Shown here in pieces: positions 26,204-35,721 of a stretch of 64,000 nucleotides of DNA (positions are counted from its first letter, which is position 1; each line of letters begins with the position of its first letter). The notes below the pieces were generated by a model, which was not told the origin of the DNA, ran no database searches, and worked only from the letters and a program-made list of their open reading frames with translations. A program made the translations under genes and the position numbers. The stretch is from Thioflexithrix psekupsensis (GTDB lineage Bacteria > Pseudomonadota > Gammaproteobacteria > Beggiatoales > Beggiatoaceae). The DNA lies in NCBI RefSeq assembly GCF_002149925.1, contig NZ_MSLT01000024.1:2501-66500 (forward strand), given 5' to 3'.

Positions 26204-27433
26204 ATGGGCTATCACTTTAATCTCAATCCAATGAATCAACACGCATTAACTTATACCATTTCTCTGTTACTACTCAGCATTGGTTTTGCCATTCCAATTT
26301 CTAATGCGTTGACTAATATTCTTATTTTTCTGGCATTAATGACCATTTTATTAATAAAAAATAGCGATAGTTTATTTAATCATTTAAATAAAAATCCTAT
26401 TGCATGGACAGCGATGGGATTATTAATAGTTATTTTACTGGGCATTAGCTACACCACGGTGTCGTTACCTCAAGCCTTAGAAATGCTGGTTAAATACCGA
26501 GAATTATTATATATTCCGTTATTAATAATTCTGTTTCAATATAGCCGCTGTCAACAATGGGCATTATGGGCATTTATGTCAGCGATGTTAGTGACATTAA
26601 TTCTTTCTTATTTAATTGCTTTGGGTTGGGGAGAATGGGGTAAAGGTGACAGTGCGAATCCCTTTGTGTTTAAAAATCACATTACGCAAGGCATTTTAAT
26701 GGCTTTATTTGCCTATTTTCTGGCTATTTGGGCTTTATACTGGCCGCGGTGGCGTATTGTTGCGTGGGGGTTATGTGGATTAGCGGTGTTTAATGTGCTG
26801 TTGATGACGCAAGGGCGCAGTGGTTATTTAATTTTTGCCTGTTTATTTTTACTGCTGATTTATCATCTTTGGCAATGGCGCGGATTAATTTTTATTTTGG
26901 TGATTGCTTTAATCACTATTAGCGTCATGTTATTGGCTTCTAATCGCGTGCAAAATCGCGTGCAAATTTTGACTCAAGATATTGAAGATCATCAAGCAGG
27001 ATTGCGCACGAATTCTAATGCGTTGCGTTATGATTTCTTACGTAATAGCAGCCACATTGCTTTACAATCTCCATTCATTGGACATGGTACGGGTAGTTTT
27101 AAATTAGTTTATCAAGAATTTGTGCTAAACCATACCGTACATCGTTATTTTTCCGAAAATCCGCACAATGAATATTTAATGATTGCGGTACAATGGGGTG
27201 CATTAGGATTATTATTATGGCTGTTATTACTGTTTTTATTATGGCGCAATACTCGTCATTATCCCCCTTTGTGGCAATGGCAAGCGCGGGGTTTTGTGCT
27301 GGCGATTGTGGTGGGATCGCTGGTCAATTCGCTGTTATTAGACACGACGGAAGGGCATTTATTCGCTTATTTAACGGCTTTATTTTTCAGTTTTGATGAG
27401 AAAAATGGGTCTTCTATTTTACAAGATAATTAG
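26204..27433 (+). CDS. O-antigen ligase/polymerase family membrane protein (WaaL/Wzy-like)
   Basis: A polytopic membrane protein of 409 residues with about 10-11 hydrophobic helices and one large loop at about residues 250-320. That loop carries the Wzy_C/WaaL-like signature ENPHNEYL, where the His is functionally important in ligases. Such proteins attach lipid-linked glycans to lipid A or to proteins. A possible alternative start is the ATG at 26231. It is separated from the glycan-building genes at 32100-35696 by hemE and transport genes. Confidence 0.85.
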   Translation: MGYHFNLNPMNQHALTYTISLLLLSIGFAIPISNALTNILIFLALMTILLIKNSDSLFNHLNKNPIAWTAMGLLIVILLGISYTTVSLPQALEMLVKYRELLYIPLLIILFQYSRCQQWALWAFMSAMLVTLILSYLIALGWGEWGKGDSANPFVFKNHITQGILMALFAYFLAIWALYWPRWRIVAWGLCGLAVFNVLLMTQGRSGYLIFACLFLLLIYHLWQWRGLIFILVIALITISVMLLASNRVQNRVQILTQDIEDHQAGLRTNSNALRYDFLRNSSHIALQSPFIGHGTGSFKLVYQEFVLNHTVHRYFSENPHNEYLMIAVQWGALGLLLWLLLLFLLWRNTRHYPPLWQWQARGFVLAIVVGSLVNSLLLDTTEGHLFAYLTALFFSFDEKNGSSILQDN

Positions 27434-27451
27434 ATTTGAGATTTTATTGTT

Positions 27452-28528
27452 ATGACACCTTTAAAAAATGACAGATTTATTCGCGCCTTATTGCGCCAAT
27501 CCGTCGATAAAACGCCCGTATGGATGATGCGTCAAGCAGGGCGTTATTTGCCTGAATATCGTGCGACTCGTGCCAAAGCAGGCGATTTTTTAACCTTATG
27601 CAAAACGCCAGAATTAGCCTGTGAAGTGACCTTGCAACCTTTGGATCGTTATCCGCTGGATGCCGCGATTTTATTTTCTGATATTTTAACCATTCCTGAT
27701 GCAATGGGATTGGGTTTATATTTTAGTGAAGGCGAAGGGCCTGGTTTTAAAAAAATCATTCGTAGCGCGTCAGATGTTGCGTCATTAGGCGTTCCAGACC
27801 CGATGGTAGAATTGCGTTATGTCATGGATGCGGTGAGTTTAATTCGTCGAGAATTAGCGGGAAAAGTGCCATTAATTGGCTTTTCGGGCAGCCCTTTTAC
27901 TTTAGCCACTTATATGGTTGAAGGGGGCAGCACGAAAAACTTTCAATACATTAAACAATTCTTATTTTCTCAACCTGAATCCGCACATCAATTATTAGCC
28001 TTATTAGCACAAACTATTAGTGATTATTTAAATGCCCAAATTAAATCAGGCGCACAGGCCGTAATGATTTTTGATACGTGGGGCGGTGTGTTGACTACAC
28101 GCGATTATTTAACTTTTTCTTTAGCCTACATGCGTTTGATTGTGGATCGGTTAATTCGAGAACAAGAGGGGCAGAAAATTCCCGTGATTTTATTTACTAA
28201 AAATGGCGCATTATGGTTAGAATCAATGGCCGAAACGGGTTGTGATGCTTTAGGATTAGATTGGATGTTGCCCATTGGCGAAGCGCGGGCGCGTGTGGGG
28301 CATCGTGTGGCGTTGCAAGGCAATATGGATCCGTGCATTCTTTACGCACCGCCTGCGCGCATTGAAGCTGAAGTGGCAGATATTTTAGCCAGTTATGGCG
28401 TGGGCAATGGGCATGTGTTTAATTTAGGACACGGCATTCATCCGCAAATTAATCCCGAACATGTCGATGTTTTTATTCGCGCTGTGCATGAATTAAGCGC
28501 GCCTTATCATCAGGCGAATTCTGTTTAA
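27452..28528 (+). CDS. hemE: Uroporphyrinogen III decarboxylase HemE
   Basis: Converts uroporphyrinogen III to coproporphyrinogen III in heme synthesis. The 358-residue length and motifs are standard: [16 protein letters not shown] near the N-terminus, [12 protein letters not shown] and the C-terminal [12 protein letters not shown]. It has no heme neighbours here; it lies 18 bases after the ligase-like gene and 34 before the ABC ATPase. Confidence 0.97.
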   Translation: MTPLKNDRFIRALLRQSVDKTPVWMMRQAGRYLPEYRATRAKAGDFLTLCKTPELACEVTLQPLDRYPLDAAILFSDILTIPDAMGLGLYFSEGEGPGFKKIIRSASDVASLGVPDPMVELRYVMDAVSLIRRELAGKVPLIGFSGSPFTLATYMVEGGSTKNFQYIKQFLFSQPESAHQLLALLAQTISDYLNAQIKSGAQAVMIFDTWGGVLTTRDYLTFSLAYMRLIVDRLIREQEGQKIPVILFTKNGALWLESMAETGCDALGLDWMLPIGEARARVGHRVALQGNMDPCILYAPPARIEAEVADILASYGVGNGHVFNLGHGIHPQINPEHVDVFIRAVHELSAPYHQANSV

Positions 28529-28562
28529 TTTCACGCTGATATTAAATGGGTAATTAAAAATA

Positions 28563-29339
28563 ATGTCCGCAGTGATTGAAGTGCGTCATTTAAAAACGCA
28601 ATTAGGCGAACATCTCATTCATGAAGATGTCAGTTTTGACGTGCATCAAGGCGATATTATGGGCATTATTGGCGGCAGTGGCACGGGAAAATCGGTGTTA
28701 TTGCGTGAAATTACGCGCTTAATTAAACCTGTTAGCGGCTCTATTAAAATTTTTGGTGAAGAAATTTTAAATCGCAGTGAAAATGAAACCGCTTGGATTC
28801 GGCGACAATGTGGCATTATGTTTCAAAATGGCGCATTATTTAGCGCATTAACCGTGGCTGAAAATGTCGCCGTTCCATTGCAAGAACATACGCAATTAAG
28901 TCCGCGTTTAATTGCTGAAATTGCCGCTTATAAAATTGCTTTAGTGGGATTGCCACCGAGTGCGGCAAATAAATATCCTTCTCAATTAAGTGGCGGCATG
29001 ATTAAACGTGCCAGTGTGGCACGAGCATTGGCATTAGATGCGCATATTTTATTTTTAGATGAACCCACAGCAGGATTAGACCCTGTTGGCGCGGGTGCAT
29101 TAGACGAATTAATTTTGCAATTGCGTGACTTATTAGGATTAACCGTGGTATTAGTGACCCATGATTTAGATTCTTTATGGAAAGTCACGAATAAAATTAC
29201 CGTATTAGCAGAAAAGAAAGTTCTCACTGTCGCGCCTATTCAAACTTTAATTACAATGGATTATCCGTGGCTAATTGAGTATTTTCAAGGCGCACGCGGC
29301 CGCGTTGCCACGCAGGAGTATTCATGGACAATAAAGTAA
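28563..29339 (+). CDS. MlaF-like ABC transporter ATPase
   Basis: Cytoplasmic ATPase for an MCE-type lipid transport system. Walker A is GGSGTGKSV (37-45), the signature is QLSGGMIKRA, Walker B ILFLDEPTAGLDPV and the switch His VTHD. Length 258 residues matches MlaF. It overlaps the MCE gene by 16 bases. The permease (MlaE-like) that normally precedes or follows it is not in the neighbourhood. Confidence 0.92.
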   Translation: MSAVIEVRHLKTQLGEHLIHEDVSFDVHQGDIMGIIGGSGTGKSVLLREITRLIKPVSGSIKIFGEEILNRSENETAWIRRQCGIMFQNGALFSALTVAENVAVPLQEHTQLSPRLIAEIAAYKIALVGLPPSAANKYPSQLSGGMIKRASVARALALDAHILFLDEPTAGLDPVGAGALDELILQLRDLLGLTVVLVTHDLDSLWKVTNKITVLAEKKVLTVAPIQTLITMDYPWLIEYFQGARGRVATQEYSWTIK

Positions 29340-30334
29340 ATTATGCCTTAATTGGTTTTTTAGTGATTATATTAAGTTTAATTTTTGTTGCTACCCTATT
29401 ATGGTTGGGCGTTCGTGCGGATAAAAAAGAATATAAAACTTATGTGGTTTATATGAAAGAATCGGTATCAGGTTTAAATAAAAATGCAGCGGTTAAATAT
29501 CAAGGAGTAGATGTGGGATCGGTTTATGCGATTTCTTTTACGCCGAAGCGGCCGGGCGAGGTGCAATTGTTATTAAAAATTGAAGAAGGCACGCCATTAC
29601 GCGCCGATGCCACCGCCACATTAGCGTCACAGGGTTTAACGGGATTAGCCTATATCGAATTGGACGGGGGAACAAGTGAGAATTTATTGCCTATGGATTC
29701 GCCTTATCCTGAAATTAAAAGTAAGCCTTCTTTATTCGTGCGTTTAGACACTGCCGTTTCTGAATTGGTCGATAATGCCGATGGTTTAGCCGAAGTGGCA
29801 AGAAATTTATTGGCGGGCTTAAAACAATTGTCTCAAGAGGCGCAATCATTGGTTTCAAAAGAAAATCAAGAAGCTGTCGCAGAAACTTTGCATAATATTA
29901 GACGAATCACGGATAATTTAGCTCGTCAAACGGATCGTTTTGATCAAATTACCCAAAGTACAGAAATGACTTTAAAAAATAGTGAGAAAATTACCGCCGT
30001 TTTACCCGATTTATTAACTCAATTACAATATAATTTAGCGGCTTTCTCCCGCACGGCTGACAGCATTACCCAAACTTCTGACAGCGTTAATGTGGTGGTG
30101 AAACAATCGCAACAAGATATTAAGAAAACCACCGCAGCCATTGCTGAAACTGCAAATCATTTAAATCAAGACATGTCAAAAATAACACGAGAAATTGTGC
30201 CGCAATTTTCTCTATTACTCAGCGAATTGCAAAGCGTAACTCGCTCTTTTAATGAATTCAATCGAGAATTAAAACGTCAACCGGATATGTTAATTTTCGG
30301 CCGCGAACGCCCGCCGGCGGGACCTGGAGAATAA
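29324..30334 (+). CDS. MCE-domain (MlaD/PqiB-like) lipid-transport protein
   Basis: Periplasmic substrate-handling subunit anchored in the inner membrane. Residues about 8-29 form one membrane helix, residues about 38-118 the MCE domain (VSGLNKNAAVKYQGVDVGSV), and the remainder is a long helical tail rich in Gln and Thr, ending in a Pro/Arg-rich segment (GRERPPAGPGE). At 336 residues it is longer than MlaD (about 180), closer to PqiB/Mce-type proteins with a helical needle. It overlaps the ATPase gene. Confidence 0.9.
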   Translation: MDNKVNYALIGFLVIILSLIFVATLLWLGVRADKKEYKTYVVYMKESVSGLNKNAAVKYQGVDVGSVYAISFTPKRPGEVQLLLKIEEGTPLRADATATLASQGLTGLAYIELDGGTSENLLPMDSPYPEIKSKPSLFVRLDTAVSELVDNADGLAEVARNLLAGLKQLSQEAQSLVSKENQEAVAETLHNIRRITDNLARQTDRFDQITQSTEMTLKNSEKITAVLPDLLTQLQYNLAAFSRTADSITQTSDSVNVVVKQSQQDIKKTTAAIAETANHLNQDMSKITREIVPQFSLLLSELQSVTRSFNEFNRELKRQPDMLIFGRERPPAGPGE

Positions 30335-30338
30335 AAAC

Positions 30339-30962
30339 ATGATAATGAAATGGCTTTCATTATTTTTCATCACGCTGCTATTTATATCAGGATGTAGCGT
30401 TTTAAGCTCTAAACCTTATCCCATTTATTACCAATTAAATCCTGAGATTTCATTTCAGCCCAATTTTAATATCGAGGGTAAAAGTTTATTTATTGCCAAA
30501 CCCAGAGCGGCCGTAGGATTTGATTCTAGCCATCAAGTTTATATTAAAAATATTCATCAATTGGAACATTATCGCAACAGCCAATGGATTGCGCCACCTG
30601 CGGAATTATTATTGCCGTTATTGGTGCGTTATTTAGAGGGCAGTGGTGCATTTAATGCGGTATGGGCAGAGGGCAGTTCTCCCGTGATGGGCGAATGGCG
30701 TTTAGACACGGAATTATTGCGTTTACAACAAGAATTTTTTAGCGTTCCGAGCCAAGTGCGCTTGCAATTGCGTTGGCAATTGTTGGATTTGCGTAAGCAA
30801 CAAATTGTGGATATTCAATATGTTGACGTGCTTATTCCCGCGCCCAGTGAAGATGCTCTGGGTGGTGTACAAGCCACACACGAAGCGGTCACAGTCGCAC
30901 TGACGCAACTCAGTGACGCGCTCGCTACAATCGCCAATCGTGCGAATCTCAGCACAAAATAA
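30339..30962 (+). CDS. PqiC-like ABC-type transport auxiliary lipoprotein
   Basis: A 207-residue outer-membrane lipoprotein of the PqiC/DUF330 group. The signal peptide ends in the lipobox FISGC (Cys19). The remainder contains the group's pattern around VGFDSSHQVYIKNIHQLEHY and WIAPPAELL. It lies four bases after the MCE gene, forming a three-gene lipid-transport unit that bridges inner and outer membranes. Confidence 0.88.
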   Translation: MIMKWLSLFFITLLFISGCSVLSSKPYPIYYQLNPEISFQPNFNIEGKSLFIAKPRAAVGFDSSHQVYIKNIHQLEHYRNSQWIAPPAELLLPLLVRYLEGSGAFNAVWAEGSSPVMGEWRLDTELLRLQQEFFSVPSQVRLQLRWQLLDLRKQQIVDIQYVDVLIPAPSEDALGGVQATHEAVTVALTQLSDALATIANRANLSTK

Positions 30963-30986
30963 ACGGGTAAAAATTGGTTTTTCTTT

Positions 30987-32084
30987 ATGGAAAATAAGCC
31001 GAATATTTCTTTAATCAATCCATTTCAACCATTTGCGCCATTACAGCCTGAAATGGATCAAGCCATTTTTCGTGGACGAGCCGATTTAGCCAATCGTTTA
31101 ATTTTATTGCCGCTCTTTCCAGAACATAAAACCACACTGGTATTGTCGGGGCCAATGCGCAGTGGAAAAACTTCTTTTTTAAACATGTTGCCTTCTTTAT
31201 TAACCGAGAATTGTTTATTCATTCAATTAACGCCTAATACGCCTTATATTATTCCTGATATTTATTTTCAAACGATTGTGGAACAAGCCCGTGAACAAAT
31301 TAAAGCCCGCTATCATTTAATATTGCCGTCATTGCCCTCTGATCATAATCCTTATCAAGCGGGTTTACGTTGGTTAGATGGTCTGAATCACCGTGGTAAT
31401 GAATTGCAAATTGTTTTATTACTAGACGATTTTGAAAAGCTGCCTGATTTATTTGTGGGGGGGCGTTTTGCGTTTTTAGATTTTTTAGCGTTATTACAAA
31501 AAGTAGTGACTCAATTTGAAAATATTCATTTATTATTAAGCAGCGAATATACTTTAGAAGAAATGATTGAAACCGAATTGGCTTGGTTAGAATATTTGCC
31601 GAAATTTCGCCAATTATATTTAGAATTATTATCTCCTGTCACTGCAAAAAATTTATTACAACAGCCTGTCATTACTTTCCCAGAACAATTAATTGATGCG
31701 TCATTTGCCGAATCAATCGCAGTAAAAACAGGTGGCCATCCTTATTTATTACAATTATTTGGTTATGTGATAGTAGAATTCTTAAATGAACAACAACAAA
31801 ATTATATTTCGCCAAAAGATAAAATAATAATGACTGAGCGCGTATTAGAAATGGCTACGCCTTTTTTCCAGCAAATCATGCAAAAATATACTGCATTTCA
31901 TACCCCTTTAATGCAAATGGCAAAAAATGAGATAATAACGACTGAATTTACTGCGATGCAACAACGTTATTTAAAACGCCATTGGCTATTAAATGAAAAA
32001 AATAAGTTAGCTATTCCTTTATTACAGCAATGGCTGATTAAAAATCAATCTACGAATGAATTAACGCGGCTTCCTACTGTGTAA
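30987..32084 (+). CDS. P-loop (AAA/STAND-like) ATPase of unknown role
   Basis: A 365-residue protein with Walker A GPMRSGKTS (55-63) and Walker B VLLLDDFEKL (about residues 143-152), followed by LLLSSEYTLEEM and GGHPYLLQLFGYV, the wording typical of AAA_16/STAND-type ATPases. The N-terminal NPFQPFAPLQ and FRGRADL segments fit the usual 'FxGR' entry of these domains. The C-terminal 80 residues look like a winged-helix. No effector domain is attached. It lies between the lipid-transport unit and the glycan genes. Confidence 0.8.
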   Translation: MENKPNISLINPFQPFAPLQPEMDQAIFRGRADLANRLILLPLFPEHKTTLVLSGPMRSGKTSFLNMLPSLLTENCLFIQLTPNTPYIIPDIYFQTIVEQAREQIKARYHLILPSLPSDHNPYQAGLRWLDGLNHRGNELQIVLLLDDFEKLPDLFVGGRFAFLDFLALLQKVVTQFENIHLLLSSEYTLEEMIETELAWLEYLPKFRQLYLELLSPVTAKNLLQQPVITFPEQLIDASFAESIAVKTGGHPYLLQLFGYVIVEFLNEQQQNYISPKDKIIMTERVLEMATPFFQQIMQKYTAFHTPLMQMAKNEIITTEFTAMQQRYLKRHWLLNEKNKLAIPLLQQWLIKNQSTNELTRLPTV

Positions 32085-32099
32085 TTTGGAGCAAATAGA

Positions 32100-33266
32100 G
32101 TGACCCCTAATTTTATTCCGTTCGCTTTACCTGATATTGGTGAAGAAGAGATTAATGAAGTCATTGATACTTTACGTTCAGGCTGGCTCACGACGGGACC
32201 TAAAACGCGCTTATTTGAGCAGCAATTTGCCGAATTTATCGGCGTTAAACATGCGTTAGCGGTGAATTCTGGCACGGCGGCTTTGCATTTGGGATTGGAA
32301 GCGGTGGGGATTCAGGCGGGGGATAAGGTGGCGACTACGCCTTATACTTTTACTGCCACAGCCGAAGTGATTCGTTATTTAGGGGCTGATCCTGTTTTTG
32401 TGGATATTGATCCGCGCACTTTTAATATAGATGTGAATCAATTGGCTAATGTTTTGGCTTCAACGGATAGAATTAAAGCCATTATTCCTGTGCATATTGC
32501 AGGGCAAAGTTGCGATATGGATGGCATTTTAAAACTGGCAAAAGAATATGATATAAAAGTGATTGAAGATGCCGCTCATGCTTTGCCCACTTATTATAAA
32601 GAAAAGTTAATTGGCACTTTAGGTGATGTCACCGCATACAGTTTTTACGCCACCAAACCGCTGGCAACGGGAGAAGGGGGAATGCTGGTGACTCCCCATG
32701 ATGATTATGCAGAACGCTTTAAAATCATGCGCTTACATGGCATTAACCGCGATGTGTTTAAACGGGAATCGACACCACAACCGAGTTGGTATTATGAAGT
32801 GGTGGCTCCGGGCTTTAAATACAACATGAGCGACATCATGGCTGCTTTAGGCATACAACAATTGCACAAAGTAGAACAATCGCTGCATCGCCGTGCGACT
32901 ATTGCCGCTCGCTATGATGCCAGTTTTAGCGATTTGCCCTTACAACGTCCTTATCGAGATGAAAACAGCAGCCATGCGTGGCATTTGTACATTATTCAAT
33001 TAAATTTGGCGGAATTAACCCTTAATCGCGATCAATTTATTGAGGCGTTAAAACAACGTGGCATTGGTGCCAGTGTGCATTTTATTCCGCTGCATATTCA
33101 ACCTTATTGGCGAGATCGTTATGGTTTTCAACCGCATGATTTTCCTTATGCTTTAGAAACTTATCAGCGTTCTTTAAGTTTGCCCATTTATCCAACATTA
33201 AGTGAGCAAGACGTTTCTTATATTATCTCTACCGTTCAAGACATTTGTCACGAGGCAGCGCGTTAA
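32100..33266 (+). CDS. DegT/DnrJ/EryC1/StrS family PLP-dependent sugar aminotransferase
   Basis: Transfers an amino group to a nucleotide-linked 4-keto sugar. The 388-residue protein has the family start (IPFALPDIGEEEINEV), PLP-contacting DAAHALP, and the PLP-binding Lys186 in YATKPLATGEGG. GTG start at 32100 with GGAG seven bases upstream. Together with the next two genes (a PglC-like transferase and a PglF-like dehydratase) it suggests synthesis of an aminosugar such as bacillosamine or a related residue. The matching acetyltransferase (PglD) is not present here. Confidence 0.92.
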   Translation: MTPNFIPFALPDIGEEEINEVIDTLRSGWLTTGPKTRLFEQQFAEFIGVKHALAVNSGTAALHLGLEAVGIQAGDKVATTPYTFTATAEVIRYLGADPVFVDIDPRTFNIDVNQLANVLASTDRIKAIIPVHIAGQSCDMDGILKLAKEYDIKVIEDAAHALPTYYKEKLIGTLGDVTAYSFYATKPLATGEGGMLVTPHDDYAERFKIMRLHGINRDVFKRESTPQPSWYYEVVAPGFKYNMSDIMAALGIQQLHKVEQSLHRRATIAARYDASFSDLPLQRPYRDENSSHAWHLYIIQLNLAELTLNRDQFIEALKQRGIGASVHFIPLHIQPYWRDRYGFQPHDFPYALETYQRSLSLPIYPTLSEQDVSYIISTVQDICHEAAR

Positions 33267-33270
33267 TTCA

Positions 33271-33867
33271 ATGCACAGTAAGCGAATTTTTGATTTATTA
33301 TTTGTGATTCCGGGCTTATTATTATTGAGTCCGTTATTATTATTTATCGCACTTCTGATTAAATTAGACAGTCGCGGTCCTGTTTTCTTTATGCAAACCC
33401 GAATTGGTCAATATGGAAAACCGTTTAATATTATTAAATTTCGCACCATGCGCGTGGCGAATAAAGGCTTAAAATTAACCATTGGTAAAGATGAGCGAAT
33501 TACTCGAATCGGCCATTGGTTGCGTTATTATAAATTAGACGAATTGCCGCAATTAATTAACGTGTTGCGTGGTGAAATGAGTTTAGTGGGGCCGAGACCA
33601 GAAGTCCCTGAATATGTGGCACTTTATCCAGATGAGATTCGAGATCGGGTGTTATCTGTTCCTGTGGGAATGACGGATTTTGCTTCTATTGAATTTCGTC
33701 ATGAAAGTGAATTATTAGCCACATCACACCAGCCAGAAATTGATTATATTGAAAAAATATTGCCTATTAAATTGGCTTACCATCAACAATATGTGAATGA
33801 ACGATCATTATGGTTGGATTTTCGCTTAATTTTACTGACTTTTAAACATATTTTTCACCACCCATGA
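33271..33867 (+). CDS. PglC/WcaJ-like initiating sugar-phosphate transferase
   Basis: Starts lipid-linked glycan assembly by moving a sugar phosphate from a nucleotide sugar to undecaprenyl phosphate. The ATG at 33271 is preferred (198 residues); a longer frame from 33202 would overlap the aminotransferase. Hydrophobic re-entrant helix at residues about 8-34, then IKFRTM, LDELPQLINVLRGEMSLVGPRPE, the signature of the family. The small size without N-terminal helices is that of PglC. The stop overlaps the next gene by 4 bases. Confidence 0.92.
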   Translation: MHSKRIFDLLFVIPGLLLLSPLLLFIALLIKLDSRGPVFFMQTRIGQYGKPFNIIKFRTMRVANKGLKLTIGKDERITRIGHWLRYYKLDELPQLINVLRGEMSLVGPRPEVPEYVALYPDEIRDRVLSVPVGMTDFASIEFRHESELLATSHQPEIDYIEKILPIKLAYHQQYVNERSLWLDFRLILLTFKHIFHHP

Positions 33868-35696
33868 AACTTTATTTTAAACGTTTACCCGTGATTTTAC
33901 ACGATCTGCTGATGGTGGTGTTGGCGTGGGGACTGGCTATAGTCATACGTTATGATTGGCCATTGCCTGACGACGTACAAATGTTGTTTATCCCTATTTT
34001 GTGGGTGGTGGTGGCGATTCAAGGCGTGGTATTGTGGTACAGTGGTTTGTACAAAGGCATTTGGCGATTTTGTAGTATGCCTGATTTTGTCCGCATTTTA
34101 CGCGCTGCGGTATTGGGAACATTGTTGATTATTCTGGTATTAATGCTGTTTAATCGTTTAGAAGGCATTCCACGTAGTTCGCTCATTTTGTATCCTATTT
34201 TGCTGATTTTCCTGTTGGGAATGCCGCGATTGTTGTACAGATTGTATCATGAACACTCATGGTTACTGACTGCGCCGACGCACCAGCGCGTGCTGGTATT
34301 GGGGGCGGGAACGTCGGGGGATATGTTGGTACGTGATATGTTGCGTAATCCGAATTGTGGCTATATTCCCGTGGGCTTCTTGGACGATCAACCGCGTTTG
34401 CACGGCGGAAATGTACAAGGTGTTCCCGTGTTGGGGGCAATAAATACCTTATCTGAAGTGGCTGACAGTTTTTCAATTGATTTGATTGTGATTGCCATGC
34501 CGTCGGCATCGGATCAGCAAATGCAGCGCGTTGTGGAATACTGTGAACGCAGTCACGTGCCTTTTCGTACTCTACCTAAATTCGATCACTTGATCAGTCA
34601 ACAGGTCAATTTAAGTGACTTACGTGATGTGTCGATTGATGATTTATTGGGACGGGCGCGGGTACAGTTGGATTGGGCGCAGATCGAGCAGGGCTTATCA
34701 GGAAAAACCGTGATGGTGAGCGGGGGAGGTGGTTCGATTGGGACGGAACTGTGCCGACAAATTGCCCGCTTACAACCTTCTGCGTTGGTGATTTTTGAGC
34801 GATGCGAATACAATTTGTATCAGGCTGAACTGCTATTGCGTGCGACATTTCCAGATTTAAAGTTATACATTCATTTGGGAGATGTGGGGGATCGCAAGGC
34901 TGTACGTCATATTTTGACGAAATATCGCCCGCAGATTATTTTTCACGCGGCCGCTTATAAACATGTGCCTATGTTGCAAACGCAGATTAGAGAAGCGGTA
35001 AAGAATAATGTGATTGGCACGCGAATTTTGGCCGAATCGGCAGCACAATTGGGCTGTGAAAAGTTTGTGTTAATTTCTACCGATAAAGCGGTAAATCCCA
35101 GCAATATTATGGGCGCAACAAAAAGAGCCGCGGAAATCTTTTGTCAGGGAATGAATGCCCACACTAAAACTCATTTTTTAACGGTGCGTTTTGGCAATGT
35201 ATTGGGGTCGGCAGGGAGCGTGGTGCCGTTGTTTAAAAAACAAATTGCCGCAGGCGGCCCCGTAACAGTCACTCATCCTGAAATCAGCCGCTATTTTATG
35301 ACCATTCCCGAAGCCTGCCAATTGATTTTACAAGCGGGCGCAATGGGTCATGGCGGGGAGATTTTTGTGCTGGATATGGGGACACCCATCCCTATCCGTT
35401 ATTTAGCCGAACAGATGATTCGTTTAGCGGGTAAAACTCCTAATGAAGATATTGCCATTATTTATACTGGATTGCGGCCGGGAGAAAAATTACACGAAGA
35501 ATTATTTCATTTGGATGAAACGCTACAACCCACTTCCCACCAAAAAATCTTATTAGCCGCGCATAATCAAGAAGAAGATTGGGATGGTTTATTGACGCAT
35601 TTAGATCAATTGCAATGTGCGTGTGATCGTTATGATGAAAAGGGCATTGAACATTTATTAAAATTATTAGTGCCAAAATTGGGTGAACAAAATTAA
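33864..35696 (+). CDS. PglF/CapD/WbpM-like UDP-sugar 4,6-dehydratase
   Basis: Membrane-anchored dehydratase that forms 4-keto sugars, the substrate of the aminotransferase upstream. The 610-residue protein has four N-terminal membrane helices (about 10-120), a first Rossmann-like region (VLGAGTSGDML) and the catalytic extended SDR domain with GGGGSIGTEL (about 285) and the STDKAVNPSNIMGATKR motif holding the catalytic residues. Overlaps the transferase gene by 4 bases. Confidence 0.94.
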   Translation: MKLYFKRLPVILHDLLMVVLAWGLAIVIRYDWPLPDDVQMLFIPILWVVVAIQGVVLWYSGLYKGIWRFCSMPDFVRILRAAVLGTLLIILVLMLFNRLEGIPRSSLILYPILLIFLLGMPRLLYRLYHEHSWLLTAPTHQRVLVLGAGTSGDMLVRDMLRNPNCGYIPVGFLDDQPRLHGGNVQGVPVLGAINTLSEVADSFSIDLIVIAMPSASDQQMQRVVEYCERSHVPFRTLPKFDHLISQQVNLSDLRDVSIDDLLGRARVQLDWAQIEQGLSGKTVMVSGGGGSIGTELCRQIARLQPSALVIFERCEYNLYQAELLLRATFPDLKLYIHLGDVGDRKAVRHILTKYRPQIIFHAAAYKHVPMLQTQIREAVKNNVIGTRILAESAAQLGCEKFVLISTDKAVNPSNIMGATKRAAEIFCQGMNAHTKTHFLTVRFGNVLGSAGSVVPLFKKQIAAGGPVTVTHPEISRYFMTIPEACQLILQAGAMGHGGEIFVLDMGTPIPIRYLAEQMIRLAGKTPNEDIAIIYTGLRPGEKLHEELFHLDETLQPTSHQKILLAAHNQEEDWDGLLTHLDQLQCACDRYDEKGIEHLLKLLVPKLGEQN

Positions 35697-35721
35697 AAAG
35701 CTATAAAATGAGATTTGACGA

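Noticed and set aside
33202-33270. Longer N-terminus for the PglC-like transferase
   Set aside because: It would overlap the aminotransferase gene by 65 bases; the ATG at 33271 gives the standard family start.
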